Below, in pieces: positions 12,519 to 12,543 of a DNA stretch of 12,543 nucleotides (its first letter is position 1; every line of letters begins with the position of its first letter). Both the position numbers and the translations under genes were made by a program. This stretch comes from JASGDB01 sp049841315. Lineage in GTDB: Bacteria; Bacteroidota; Bacteroidia; Flavobacteriales; Weeksellaceae. The notes below the pieces were generated by a model. That model saw only the letters and a program-made list of their open reading frames with translations, was not told where the DNA came from and searched no databases. Location: the NCBI GenBank assembly GCA_049841315.1, contig JASGDB010000024.1, positions 1 to 12,543 of the forward strand, in the 5' to 3' direction.

Positions 12519-12543
12519 TTGGAAACTCGGCTAAAATTTTAAA

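Noticed and set aside
1..12543. CRISPR array, tRNA or rRNA gene, insertion sequence
   Set aside because: No regularly spaced repeats, no cloverleaf-like or rRNA-like stretch, and no transposase or integrase motif were seen on either strand.

Overview
The window looks like chromosome of a flavobacterium, most likely Weeksellaceae (Chryseobacterium or a close relative). Four things point that way. The first gene ends in a Por/type IX secretion (T9SS) sorting domain. Most upstream regions carry the Bacteroidota promoter pattern (TTG, about 20 bp, TAnnTTTG). The DNA is AT-rich, with no clear Shine-Dalgarno reliance. The protein set (UvrA, RibF, DapD, bL19, a DUF2797 protein) reads as flavobacterial. 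The genus is inference; no rRNA or tRNA is present.

Layout, left to right. (1) The 3' end of a secreted T9SS protein meets, across a bidirectional terminator, a leftward pair: an NlpC/P60 lipoprotein and dapD (lysine/diaminopimelate synthesis). (2) A rightward unrecognised protein with three copies of an ACTATA-type operator-like repeat upstream. (3) rplS (bL19) with its own promoter, a structured leader and a strong terminator. (4) A leftward block: uvrA, then a higB-higA toxin-antitoxin pair directly downstream. (5) Rightward ribF (riboflavin kinase/FAD synthetase) and a GapN-like aldehyde dehydrogenase, which meets a leftward DUF2797 gene tail to tail with overlapping stop codons. (6) A compact PIN-domain toxin/small-protein pair bracketed by a 69-bp direct repeat, then a lipoprotein esterase. 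(7) A decayed end: a PEP mutase/isocitrate lyase family gene cut off after about 43 codons, an orphan terminator, and a repeat that could fold as a pseudoknot.

Most genes are housekeeping (cell wall, translation, DNA repair, flavin cofactors, central carbon) and do not form one pathway. The accessory interest lies in the two toxin-antitoxin modules. The PIN module is the most notable: the repeat copies the start of the DUF2797 gene and its upstream region. The locus therefore reads as DUF2797-[repeat]-esterase into which a two-gene cassette plus a second repeat copy was inserted, with the toxin promoter formed across the junction. The GapN-like enzyme is also notable: its catalytic cysteine is present, but glycine stands where the family's catalytic glutamate is expected.

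No gene-free stretch exceeds 300 bases. The longest, about 230 bases at the right end, holds only the terminator and the folded repeat.
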